Positions 1 to 8,585 of a stretch of 64,000 bases of DNA are shown here, in pieces. The notes below the pieces were generated by a model, which had not been told where the DNA came from, did no database searches, and saw nothing but the letters and a program-made list of their open reading frames with translations. A program made the translations under genes and the position numbers. This DNA comes from Methylobacterium sp. 17Sr1-1 (GTDB lineage Bacteria > Pseudomonadota > Alphaproteobacteria > Rhizobiales > Beijerinckiaceae): positions 1,807,001 to 1,871,000 of the forward strand of contig NZ_CP029552.1 of NCBI RefSeq assembly GCF_003173775.1, given 5' to 3'. The number at the start of each line of letters is the position of its first letter. The first letter of the stretch is position 1.

Positions 1-107
1 ACGGTTATCAGATCACGCCGCAGGACCCCTCAGAAGAACATCAGATGGAAGTGGCGCGCGACGTGATGCAACGCTATCGAAACGCGTTGCGAGAATTGGC
101 GAAGTAA
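1..107 (+). CDS. AbrB/MazE-type antitoxin, C-terminal end (5' truncated by the window)
   Basis: Only the last 34 codons are visible, in the frame that begins at base 3 and ends with the TAA at 105-107. The readable tail starts GYQITPQDPS and ends RNALRELAK. This looks like the C-terminus of AbrB/SpoVT-fold antitoxins that precede Doc toxins; the DNA-binding beta-barrel would lie upstream, outside the window. The stop is only 3 bases before the GTG of the Doc gene, the normal antitoxin-then-toxin order with tight coupling. The protein would be expected to neutralise Doc and to repress its own promoter. The assignment rests on tail resemblance plus position. Confidence 0.65.
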   Translation, partial: GYQITPQDPSEEHQMEVARDVMQRYRNALRELAK

Positions 108-110
108 GGC

Positions 111-491
111 GTGACAGCGCCGATCTGGATCGCGCGAAATGTCGTCCTCGCGATCCATGCCGACCAAATCGCGGAGCATGGCGGCCTGCTAGGTTTGCGT
201 GATAACGCTCTGCTCGACTCGGCACTCGCGCGACCACGCCAGCAAGCCGCATACGGCTCGACCGATCTGTTCGATCTGGCAGCAGCCTACGCCTTTGGTA
301 TCGCCCGCAACCATCCCTTCATTGACGGCAACAAGCGCGTTTCTTTCGTCGTTGCGGCGATGTTTCTACAGTTGAATGGTCCTCGCGTTGCAGCACCGGA
401 GACCGACGTCGTAAGAACTTGGTTGTCCATCGCCGCAGGCGAGATCGGCGAGGCCGAGGTGGCAGCTTGGCTGAGCGCCAACACGCACTAA
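111..491 (+). CDS. doc: Death-on-curing (Doc) family toxin, Fic fold
   Basis: This 126-residue protein belongs to the Doc branch of the Fic superfamily, whose studied member (phage P1 Doc) phosphorylates EF-Tu and stops translation. The signature H-P-F-I-D-G-N-K-R is at residues 68-76 and matches HxFx(D/N)(A/G)NKR, so the catalytic His and the nucleotide-binding Asn-Lys-Arg are intact. The length is normal for Doc. It starts with GTG, 3 bases after the stop of the AbrB-type antitoxin, so the two are probably co-translated. Nothing in the sequence suggests inactivation. The substrate of this copy is inferred from the family only. Confidence 0.88.
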   Translation: MTAPIWIARNVVLAIHADQIAEHGGLLGLRDNALLDSALARPRQQAAYGSTDLFDLAAAYAFGIARNHPFIDGNKRVSFVVAAMFLQLNGPRVAAPETDVVRTWLSIAAGEIGEAEVAAWLSANTH

Positions 492-540
492 GCCCCGCGC
501 CGGTCTCCCACTCAACACCATTCGTGCTAAACCCTCCGCC

Positions 541-1638
541 ATGAAGATCGACGGCCGCCACTACCGCACCATCTTCCCCGCGCCCGACGGCGAGGGGATC
601 TGCGTGATCGACCAGACCCGCCTGCCCTTCGCCTTCGAGACGAAGACGCTCCGGACCGAGGCGGAGGCGGCGGTCGCGATCCGCACGATGATCGTGCGCG
701 GCGCGCCGCTCATCGGCGCCACCGCCGCCTACGGACTGGCGCTGGCGATGCGCGAGGACCCGTCCGACCGCAACCTCGACGGGGCGCGGGCCCGGCTCGC
801 CGCGACGCGGCCGACCGCGATCAACCTGCGCTGGGCTCTCGACCGGGTGGCGGCCCTGCTGCACCCGCTCGCCCCGGCCGGGCGCGAGGCCGCCGCCTTC
901 GCGGAGGCCGCCCGCATCGCCGACGAGGACGTGGCGAGCTGCCGGGCGATCGGCGAGCACGGCGCGGCGCTGATCGCGGACATCGCCCGCCGCAAGTCCG
1001 GGCCGGTCAACGTGCTCACGCATTGCAACGCCGGCTGGCTCGCCACCGTCGACTGGGGCACGGCGCTCGCGCCCATCTACGTCGCGCACGATGCCGGCCA
1101 GCCCGTCCACGTCTGGGTCGACGAGACCCGGCCGCGCAACCAGGGGGCGGCGCTCACCGCCTACGAGCTCAACGCCCACGGCGTGCCGCACACGGTGATC
1201 GCCGACAATGCCGGCGGCCACCTGATGCAGCACGGCAGGGTCGATCTCTGCATCGTCGGCTCGGACCGTACCACCTCGACCGGCGACGTCTGCAACAAGA
1301 TCGGCACCTACCTGAAGGCGCTGGCCGCCCGCGATTGCGGCGTGCCGTTCTACGCCGCGCTGCCGTTCTCGACCATCGACTGGACGCTCACCGACGGCGT
1401 CGCCGGCATCCCGATCGAGGAGCGCGACGCCCGCGAGGTGACCCACCTCACCGGCCGCACCGACGACGGCGCCTTCGCGACCGTGGCGGTGGTCTCCCCT
1501 GGCAGCCCGGTGGCCAACCCGGCCTTCGACGTGACGCCGGCGCGGCTCGTCACCGGGATCATCACCGAGCGCGGCGTGGCGGACGCGACGCCGGACGGGC
1601 TGCTCGGGCTGTATCCGGAGCGGCGGGCGGCGGCGTGA
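541..1638 (+). CDS. mtnA: S-methyl-5-thioribose-1-phosphate isomerase
   Basis: The 365-residue enzyme converts 5-methylthioribose-1-phosphate to methylthioribulose-1-phosphate in the methionine salvage pathway, in the cytoplasm. Family landmarks are all present: [10 protein letters not shown] (about 50-59), [10 protein letters not shown] with the catalytic Cys at 162, [10 protein letters not shown] (193-202) and IVGSDRTT with the catalytic Asp at 242, followed by [10 protein letters not shown]. The length is typical, and the eIF2B-alpha-like fold runs to the C-terminus. It starts at ATG 541, only 49 bases after the Doc stop. No other salvage gene (mtnK, mtnB, mtnC, mtnD) is in the window, so the pathway must be completed elsewhere. 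Related ribose-1,5-bisphosphate isomerases are the main alternative. Confidence 0.95.
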   Translation: MKIDGRHYRTIFPAPDGEGICVIDQTRLPFAFETKTLRTEAEAAVAIRTMIVRGAPLIGATAAYGLALAMREDPSDRNLDGARARLAATRPTAINLRWALDRVAALLHPLAPAGREAAAFAEAARIADEDVASCRAIGEHGAALIADIARRKSGPVNVLTHCNAGWLATVDWGTALAPIYVAHDAGQPVHVWVDETRPRNQGAALTAYELNAHGVPHTVIADNAGGHLMQHGRVDLCIVGSDRTTSTGDVCNKIGTYLKALAARDCGVPFYAALPFSTIDWTLTDGVAGIPIEERDAREVTHLTGRTDDGAFATVAVVSPGSPVANPAFDVTPARLVTGIITERGVADATPDGLLGLYPERRAAA

Positions 1639-1790
1639 CAGAGGCCGAGGCCGCCATGACGGTCGATGCCACCGGCCGATCTATGCAAGGCTGCTGATCC
1701 GAGGCACCGCTTTCCATTCCCCGGCCTCAGGTCGAGGTCGTGGGTAGGATCGAGTCGATCCGTATCTGCCGGCTCGGGGCGACGGAGCCG

Positions 1791-3191
1791 TCACTCCTCC
1801 TCCGCCGCGCACAACTCGTCGACCGCCTTCAGGTACGCCTTGGCGTCGAACTTCTTGAGGGTGTTCTGCCCGAGATAGCGCACGGTGCCGAACACCTTGC
1901 GCCGGCCCCACGGCCGGTCGTGCAGGCCGAACAGCCAGGCGACATTGGTGAAGGAATTCGCGTCACGCCCGTCGAGGAAGTAGCGGTTGTTGAGCCGCAG
2001 GGTCACCGCGAAGGCCTCTTCCGGCGAGGGCGACCATTCGAGGATCTTCTTGCCCCAGTACATGCGCAGGTGGTTGTGCATGTAGCCGGTGACGCGCATC
2101 TCGCGCATCGCGGCGTTCCAGTACTCGTCGTGGGTGCGCCCGTGCGCCAGCGCCTCCTCGTCGTAGAGGTGCGGGCGGGAATCGTCTTCGTGCTCGGCCA
2201 AGGCCTTGCGGGCCCAGTCCGGCACCGCCTTGGCGTAAGCATCGTAGCCCGGATTGGTGTGGACGTGGTTCATCGCCAGCTCGCGCCGGACGATCAGCTC
2301 CTCCAGGAACGCTGCCCGGTCCTCCGGCCCGCCCGTCTTCGCCTTCTGGACCTTGAGGGCGGCGGCCACCGGCGAGATCTGGCCGAAATGCAGGTAGGGG
2401 CTCAGATGCGAGGCGGCACCGGCTTCCGGCCGGTTGCGCACCGTGCCGTAATCGGCGAAGGGCCCGGCGAGGTAGGCCTCCAACCGGCGATACGCCTCCG
2501 TCTCGCCGCCGCGGAAGCGCCGCACCGGCGTCACGTCCCGGTCGAGCGTCATCGCGGCGAGCGCCGCGTCGGGGTCCGAGACGTCGATGTCGCTCGTCAG
2601 GTTCAGGTCGTCCGCCAAGTGGTCGGCCGAGTGGTTGACCTTCCGCGCCCGCAGCGGCGCGAGATAGGGCTCCCAGGTCCGGTGCAGCTTCGGCCGCAGG
2701 GTCCGGGCGGCGAATTCGTGCTTGCCCGACGCGACCTCGACCGGCACCACCACGTCGCCCTCGACCTGGACCAGCCGGCCGTCGAAGTTCTCCTCGATTT
2801 CGGCGTACCAGCTCTTCTGGATCGTCAGGTAGCCGCGGTCGAGGACCAGCATCGCGGCCTGTTTGCCCAAAGTCAGGGCAGCCCTGGCCGGGGTGGCGCG
2901 GCGCAGCACGAAGGCGATGCCGCGGCGTTCCAGGCCCGCCTTGGCGTCGGCCAGCCCCTGGAGCAGGAAGGCGTAGTGACGCGCATTGGCCTCGGGGAAG
3001 TGGGCGCCGCCGTCGAGGAGGCCGAACCCCGCCACCACCGGCAGCCCGAGGCGGTTGGCCTCCTCGACGGCGTATTCCAGGGCCGGGTTGTCGCGGCTGC
3101 GCATGCCCTGCTGCATCAGGTAGAGCACGTAGGCGCCGTCCCGTGGCTCCCCATCCTTCAGAACCCGGATCCGCCCCGCCTGAATCGCCAT
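1791..3191 (-). CDS. phr: Deoxyribodipyrimidine photolyase, class II
   Basis: This is a light-driven repair enzyme that splits cyclobutane pyrimidine dimers using FADH-. The 466-residue sequence is class II in type: it opens RIRVLKDGEPRDGAYVLYLM, has SSHLSP-type text (ASHLSPYLHFGQISP), VRRELAMN, and the C-terminal block VTGYMHNHLRMYWGKKILEW followed by NNRYFLDGRDANS and HDRPWGRRKVFG. The reading frame extends upstream, but the ATG at 3191 is where family similarity begins. It stands alone, convergent with mtnA. It adds to other light- or DNA-damage-related genes here (the SPL-like gene at 13.2-14.3 kb, lexA, rusA). A cryptochrome role is possible but less likely. Confidence 0.95.
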   Translation of the reverse strand: MAIQAGRIRVLKDGEPRDGAYVLYLMQQGMRSRDNPALEYAVEEANRLGLPVVAGFGLLDGGAHFPEANARHYAFLLQGLADAKAGLERRGIAFVLRRATPARAALTLGKQAAMLVLDRGYLTIQKSWYAEIEENFDGRLVQVEGDVVVPVEVASGKHEFAARTLRPKLHRTWEPYLAPLRARKVNHSADHLADDLNLTSDIDVSDPDAALAAMTLDRDVTPVRRFRGGETEAYRRLEAYLAGPFADYGTVRNRPEAGAASHLSPYLHFGQISPVAAALKVQKAKTGGPEDRAAFLEELIVRRELAMNHVHTNPGYDAYAKAVPDWARKALAEHEDDSRPHLYDEEALAHGRTHDEYWNAAMREMRVTGYMHNHLRMYWGKKILEWSPSPEEAFAVTLRLNNRYFLDGRDANSFTNVAWLFGLHDRPWGRRKVFGTVRYLGQNTLKKFDAKAYLKAVDELCAAEEE

Positions 3192-3569
3192 CGCTCGCGC
3201 CCCCGTCACGGGCGGAGAACTAGGCCGTGGCGGGGCGCGGTCCAGCGGCGGGCCGGAGTTGCCCGCGAAAGCGGCAAGGCTGCCGCTAATCGCGCCTTGC
3301 CATCCGGCGGCGCACACTTATGTTATTGCAGTGCGGAAGCGCGATGGCGTCGCGCTCCCGCTGCCCTCCTTGGGCGTTTCCTCCCTAGACTTCGGGCTGC
3401 CCGCAAGGGTGGCCTTTTTTCTTGGGCTCATCTCCCGGAGGGATGATTCCGTCGGCGTCCCTCTGCGTCCGGTGGAGCTTATAGTCGCGCTCCGCGTTGT
3501 CCCCCACGTGCTGGCCCGCCTCGTGCATCGCGGGGCGATCGGAGCCGAGCGTGAGGGAGCGGTCGAGCG

Positions 3570-3761
3570 ATGCGGCAATTCACTTTGCGGGTCGAGGAGA
3601 GTGGGGAAGGCCTCGTCTGCATCACCAGCCCGGAGATCAAGAGCCTGTTCGTGGCCGACGAGACGCTCGCCGGCGCGCTGGAGGCGGTGCCGAGCGTGGT
3701 GCGGGCGCTGATGCGCGAGGAGGGACGCGGCACCCTGCCGGGCGAGGAGGCTGCCGAATAG
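3570..3761 (+). CDS. Small DUF1902/HicB-like protein
   Basis: This 63-residue protein reads MRQFTLRVEES then TSPEIKSLFVADETLAGALE, a short beta-beta-beta-alpha pattern like DUF1902 and HicB N-terminal domains (partial RNase H-like fold). A GGAG-containing stretch lies just upstream of the ATG. No HicA-type partner (a short basic protein with a conserved His) is recognisable on either side, so it looks like an orphan antitoxin-like protein rather than half of an intact toxin-antitoxin module. The acidic tail ends EEAAE. Its function is unknown; the family label is moderately supported by the residue pattern only. Confidence 0.6.
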   Translation: MRQFTLRVEESGEGLVCITSPEIKSLFVADETLAGALEAVPSVVRALMREEGRGTLPGEEAAE

Positions 3762-3836
3762 GCGCCTCCCGAGCAGACTTGCATCGGCGGGCTGACGCGT
3801 CGTCCGCTCGAACGAAAGGTTTGTCGTAGATTTCGA

Positions 3837-3960
3837 TCGCAAAACCGGCCACCGGTTTTGCGACAGCCGCCTGGAGCACTGCCCCGATCACGGTGCGATC
3901 GAGCAGTGCTCCGAGTCCTTGGATGTGCCGCATTGTCTACGGCGAACCGGTATCCACGTC
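3837..3960. repeat. Mosaic palindromic repeat (Rhizobiales-type)
   Basis: Two consecutive perfect hairpins occupy this non-coding stretch. The first pairs tcgcaaaaccgg (3837-3848) with ccggttttgcga (3852-3863) around a 3-base loop. The second pairs ggagcactgc (3873-3882) with gcagtgctcc (3903-3912). They are followed by a 'gaaccggtatccac' segment. Similar mosaic palindromes are scattered between genes in Rhizobiales. There is only one copy in this window. It lies between the small DUF1902-like gene and the convergent TRAP gene and could also end transcription. Confidence 0.6.
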
Positions 3961-3990
3961 GTCGGACAATACGTTCGCCCAGGGCGCAGA

Positions 3991-5076
<1,086 letters not shown>

Positions 5077-5274
5077 GCTCTTCCCATCGGCGCGAATGCC
5101 CACCGTTCCAGATTCTCCACGGGACCACAGGTAGCGCGCTTTCCGCGAAAGCGCACCGGGGCCGGCGCCCTGCCTCCCGGGAAACCGCTCGTGCGCGGGT
5201 GAGGGCTATGCTACCCCGGGAGGATTCCGCGGCGGCGCCCGGCGCCCCGCCCCTTGCCGGAGCGCGACCCGACC

Positions 5275-5853
5275 GTGAAGCCCGAACCGATCTCCCTGCA
5301 CACGGTCTGCGGCCTGGAGGAGCTGGGCCACCACTCGACCCGCGGCGTCACCCACGTGCTGTCGATCCTCGACCCGGCCTGGCCCGAGCCCGAGGCCTTC
5401 GGCACCTACGACGCGCATCACCGCACCACGTTGCGCTTCCACGACATCATCGAGCCGGTCGACGGCCAGATCCTGCCCGAGCGCCGGGACGTCGAGGCGA
5501 TCCTGCGCTTCGGCGAGGAGCTCGCCGCCGAGACCGCGCGGCGCAAGACGCACCTCCTGATTCACTGCCACGCCGGCATCTCGCGCTCCACCGCCGCGAT
5601 GACGATGCTGCTCGGCCAGGCCCATCCGGACCTCGACGCGCAGGCGGTCGTCACCAAGGTCCACGACTTGCGCGAGAAGGCTTGGCCCAATGCCCGCCTG
5701 ATCGCCTTCGCGGACGAGGCACTCGGCTACGACGGCAGCCTGACCGAGGCGGTGCGGCGGCTCCACGCCGAGCAGCTTCGCGTGCGGCCGCACCTCGCCG
5801 AGCTGATGCGGGGGTTGGGACGGGGGCGGGAGGTGGATGCGGCGTTGGCGTGA
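5275..5853 (+). CDS. Dual-specificity / tyrosine phosphatase-like protein
   Basis: This protein of about 192 residues has the protein-tyrosine-phosphatase P-loop: HCHAGISRSTAA fits HCx5R(S/T), with the nucleophilic Cys and binding Arg intact. A general-acid Asp is plausible in the preceding loop (FHDIIEPVDG). Upstream text HTVCGLEELG and GVTHVLSILD matches the short alphaproteobacterial phosphatase-like family. The start is uncertain: GTG 5275 has a GGAG 12 bases before it, while an in-frame TTG at 5254 would add 7 residues. The substrate is unknown (phosphotyrosine, phosphoinositide or a small molecule). It is divergent from the TRAP gene and stands alone. Confidence 0.82.
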   Translation: MKPEPISLHTVCGLEELGHHSTRGVTHVLSILDPAWPEPEAFGTYDAHHRTTLRFHDIIEPVDGQILPERRDVEAILRFGEELAAETARRKTHLLIHCHAGISRSTAAMTMLLGQAHPDLDAQAVVTKVHDLREKAWPNARLIAFADEALGYDGSLTEAVRRLHAEQLRVRPHLAELMRGLGRGREVDAALA

Positions 5854-5895
5854 TCCGCAAAGTCCCTTCAGCGTCTTCCATTGAAATTCACACGT

Positions 5896-5942
5896 TCCGC
5901 GTCATTCCGGGCTCCGCTTTCGCGGCCCCGGGATGACGCGGA
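5896..5942. repeat. Palindromic intergenic repeat, family A (copy 1)
   Basis: An inverted repeat of tccgcgtcat plus a ccggg core is separated from its complement, ccccggg-atgacgcgga, by about 14 bases (ctccgctttcgcgg). It lies between convergent genes, where it may act as a bidirectional terminator. Closely related copies are at about 6896-7047, 25061-25115, 29671-29728, 38609-38647 and 50080-50236. Confidence 0.85.
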
Positions 5943-6002
5943 GGGTCTGATGTCTGCCGGTGGCAGCCGAGGCTCCGCTAGCCTCCGAGCGGTCTGGAAA
6001 GG

Positions 6003-6815
6003 CTAGCCGAGCACGTACCGCTCGATCGCCTCCGCGAATCCCTCCGCCTCGTTCGTCCCCGTCACCTCGGTCGCCGCCCGCTTCACCGCGTCGCTGGCGT
6101 TGCCCATCGCGATCGACAGGCCGGCGCGGGCGAACATCGCCGTGTCGTTCGCCATGTCGCCGAGCACCGCCACCCGATCGAGCGGAATACCCAGCTCCCC
6201 GGCGACGCGCGCCACGAAGTGGCCCTTGTCGACGTGGGGCGGGGTGACGTCGAGGTAGTAGGCCTGCGAGCGGTGGACCGCCGCGCCGTCGCCGATCTCG
6301 GCGGCGAGACGCGGTTCGAGGGCGGCGAGGAGCGCGTGGTCGCGGGAGACGCCGACGAGCTTCGCCGCGCGGGCGAGATGCGGCGCGGGGTCGTCGACCA
6401 CGCGCGGCTCGGCCTGGAGGGTGCGGCGCTCCAGGTCGGTATAGGGGCCGTCCGGGTCGGTGAGGAGCCACGCGCCGTCCGCGAAGACCCAGAGGTCGAT
6501 CCCTTCCGCGGAAAAGCGCGCGGCGGCCGTCCTCGCGGCGGCTTCCGGAATCAGCGTCTCGTCGATGAGCGAGAGGTCGGGCCGCACCACCGTCGAGCCG
6601 TTGAAGGCGCCCATCGGCAGGGTGAGCCCGAGCGGCGCGACCAGGGGGCGCAGGCCGACCGGCGGGCGGCTCGACGCCACCGTGAAGGCGATGCCGCGCT
6701 CGCGCAGGGCCTCGACGGCGCGGATCGCCCGCTCCGTCAGTTGCTTGTCGCCGGTGACGAGGGTGCCGTCGACGTCGGTGACCACGAGGGAAATGGGCGC
6801 GGGAGCTTTGGGCAA
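6003..6815 (-). CDS. HAD-superfamily Cof-type phosphatase
   Basis: This 270-residue member of the HAD IIB (Cof/YbiV) group dephosphorylates small phosphorylated metabolites using an aspartyl-phosphate intermediate. Motif I is TDVDGTLV close to the N-terminus, with nucleophile and acid/base Asp both present. Motif II is VASSRP, motif III is a Lys in HVDKGH, and motif IV is VLGDMANDTAMF. A C2B cap lies between motifs II and III. A TTG start at 6815 was chosen because GAGGAGG sits 7 bases upstream; a GTG 24 bases further upstream is the alternative. The substrate cannot be predicted. It lies between two copies of the family A repeat. Confidence 0.9.
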   Translation of the reverse strand: MPKAPAPISLVVTDVDGTLVTGDKQLTERAIRAVEALRERGIAFTVASSRPPVGLRPLVAPLGLTLPMGAFNGSTVVRPDLSLIDETLIPEAAARTAAARFSAEGIDLWVFADGAWLLTDPDGPYTDLERRTLQAEPRVVDDPAPHLARAAKLVGVSRDHALLAALEPRLAAEIGDGAAVHRSQAYYLDVTPPHVDKGHFVARVAGELGIPLDRVAVLGDMANDTAMFARAGLSIAMGNASDAVKRAATEVTGTNEAEGFAEAIERYVLG

Positions 6816-6895
6816 GGGGCGGCCTCCTCGACGTCGCACTCGGTGCCTGTTCGATCAGCGATGTTGATCGATCTGGCAGATAGGCCGACAGCTCT

Positions 6896-7047
6896 CCTCG
6901 TCATCCCGGGGCTGGCCGAAGGGCGAGAACCCGGGATCCATAACCGCCGAGGCCTCGCTGGAAGTCGGATCGCGTTCCGTCACGTCCTGGAGCGTCAGCG
7001 ATCAGGGATCCCGGGTTCCCGCTTGCGCGGCCCCGGAATGACGGAGG
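6896..7047. repeat. Composite palindromic repeat, family A long form (copy 2)
   Basis: The outer arms are the family A core (cgtcatcccgggg near 6898-6910 and ccccggaatgacg near 7031-7043). Inside them is a second perfect 13-base inverted repeat, gaacccgggatcc (6927-6939) with ggatcccgggttc (7006-7018). The internal text 'atccataaccgccga' is almost the same as in the copy near 50.1 kb. The whole is non-coding and separates the HAD gene from the hydrolase gene. Confidence 0.8.
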
Positions 7048-7083
7048 GGATCTGAAGCCGGTCAGCCCGTTCAGGGCAAGCTC

Positions 7084-8346
7084 TCAAATTTCCCTGTGCA
7101 CCGGCACCGGCTCGGGGGCGGCCTCGGGCCGCAGCGGGACGATCTCGGGGTGCAAGACCCGCTCGCGCAGGGCCTGCGGTCCGAGCGTCAGGGCGAAGAA
7201 GTCGTACTCGCCCGGCAGGTCGTTGGCCATCAGGAACTGGAAGTGCATCCGGAACGGCCGGAACGAGATCCGCCGGTAGACGTCCGGGACGATGATCTCG
7301 CGAAACTTCGTCGAGCGGATCATCGGGTTGCGCACCGGTCCCGCGGGCGTCTCGCCGAGGTCGCGGGCGGGGTTGAAGCCCGGAAAGTTCATCCAGTCCT
7401 GCGGCGCCTGATAGTCGGTCCAGACCAGCCGCGCGCTCGCGACGAGGCGCATCACGTCGGCGCGCACCGGCTGCGCCCGCGGGTTGATGGTGACGAGGGG
7501 CAGCCCGGCCCCGAGGGTCAGGAGCGAGAGGCGCGGGGTCGCCGGAATATCCCGCTCCAGCACCCGCGCGGCGACCTCGGCGGCGGTGAGGCCGCCCGAG
7601 GAATGGCCGACGATCAGGACCTCGTCGACCTCGCCCGCCCGGCAGATCTCCGCGACGTGGTCGGCGAACAGCGCCAACCGCGCCTCGTAGTCGGGGCGCC
7701 AGCCGTTGCTGTGCTGCCAGTTGAACACCCAGTCGTTGATGAGCTGGCGCAGAAAAATCCGGTCGAGGAGCGGGGTGGCGGCGAGGACGAGCCCGATCCC
7801 GGCGAGCGCCCCGAGGGCGCCGGCGGCGAGGCCCGGCAGCCAGCCGGCGAGGAGCCGCGCGACGCCGGTGCCGAGGAGGGCGGCGAGCCCCCCTAAGATC
7901 AGCGTCATGCCGAAGGGGTAGAGGATGACGTTGCCGTACTTCCAGTTCAGGCCGTAGAGCCGGAAGAGCTTGCCGGTGACGAGGCTGTGCAGGATGCCGG
8001 CGGTCAGCAGCGCCATCGAGGCGATCAGCGGCCGGCGGAAATCCGCCCGCACGAGGTCGTCCCACAGGAGCACCTCGTAGGTGGTGCGGGTCTCCCGGCC
8101 GGGCTGCCCGGTCTCCACGGTCCAGGTCTGCACCAGGCCGTCGGGCCTCGTCTCGGCGCGGGTGATCGCCTTCCTGCCGATGTCGAAGCGCTTGGCGTAG
8201 CGGGTGAATTCGCGGGCGAACAAGGCCCTGTAGCGCTTGCTCGATTCCGGATCGTAGCCCGGCAGGTAGACGACGTGCCGCCGGCGCACGGGCCCTGGAT
8301 CCTGTGCGGCGGCGTCGGGCGGCGTGTAGCCGATCTGTGTGGTCAT
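7084..8346 (-). CDS. Membrane-anchored alpha/beta-hydrolase-like protein
   Basis: This 420-residue protein opens with HVVYLPGYDPESSKRYRALF, a lid-like start seen in uncharacterised alpha/beta hydrolases. Three hydrophobic segments follow at about residues 107-125, 140-160 and 163-192. The nucleophile elbow G-H-S-S-G is at 247-251, preceded by the strand VDEVLIVGH. Candidate acid and His residues lie in the C-terminal third, but I cannot assign them surely. A membrane hairpin inserted between the first strand and the nucleophile elbow is unusual for soluble esterases. The gene is monocistronic. Substrate and reaction are unknown; lipid or ester hydrolysis is only a guess. Confidence 0.75.
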   Translation of the reverse strand: MTTQIGYTPPDAAAQDPGPVRRRHVVYLPGYDPESSKRYRALFAREFTRYAKRFDIGRKAITRAETRPDGLVQTWTVETGQPGRETRTTYEVLLWDDLVRADFRRPLIASMALLTAGILHSLVTGKLFRLYGLNWKYGNVILYPFGMTLILGGLAALLGTGVARLLAGWLPGLAAGALGALAGIGLVLAATPLLDRIFLRQLINDWVFNWQHSNGWRPDYEARLALFADHVAEICRAGEVDEVLIVGHSSGGLTAAEVAARVLERDIPATPRLSLLTLGAGLPLVTINPRAQPVRADVMRLVASARLVWTDYQAPQDWMNFPGFNPARDLGETPAGPVRNPMIRSTKFREIIVPDVYRRISFRPFRMHFQFLMANDLPGEYDFFALTLGPQALRERVLHPEIVPLRPEAAPEPVPVHREI

Positions 8347-8411
8347 CTCTGCCCTGTCATCCGCGCCATCATTCGCGCCGCGCCATGCTGACGCCGTGAT
8401 TTGGTAACTCT

Positions 8412-8429
8412 TGTCGTGCTTTCACGACA
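8412..8429. other. Small hairpin upstream of the polysaccharide export gene
   Basis: A perfect 7-base inverted repeat, tgtcgtg with cacgaca, is separated by cttt in the 239-base divergent region between the hydrolase gene and the export lipoprotein gene. It could be an operator or a leader hairpin. There is no further support. Confidence 0.3.
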
Positions 8430-8585
8430 CGCCGAAGGCCGCGCGCCGGTTCCGCGGGCCTGTGTCTAGCGGGGAAGGCGGCGCCGGGGGAGGGCTCCCG
8501 AAGGCACTGTGACACGGGGGCCACGGACAGGGGACCCGACTCAGGCTAGGGACCACTCTCAAGGTAAGGACGAGCAATCTCGCCG

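Noticed and set aside
1740..3446. Long plus-strand open frame (568 codons) antisense to the photolyase gene
   Set aside because: It is a consequence of GC-rich codon bias on the opposite strand. The minus strand carries a complete, recognisable class II photolyase.
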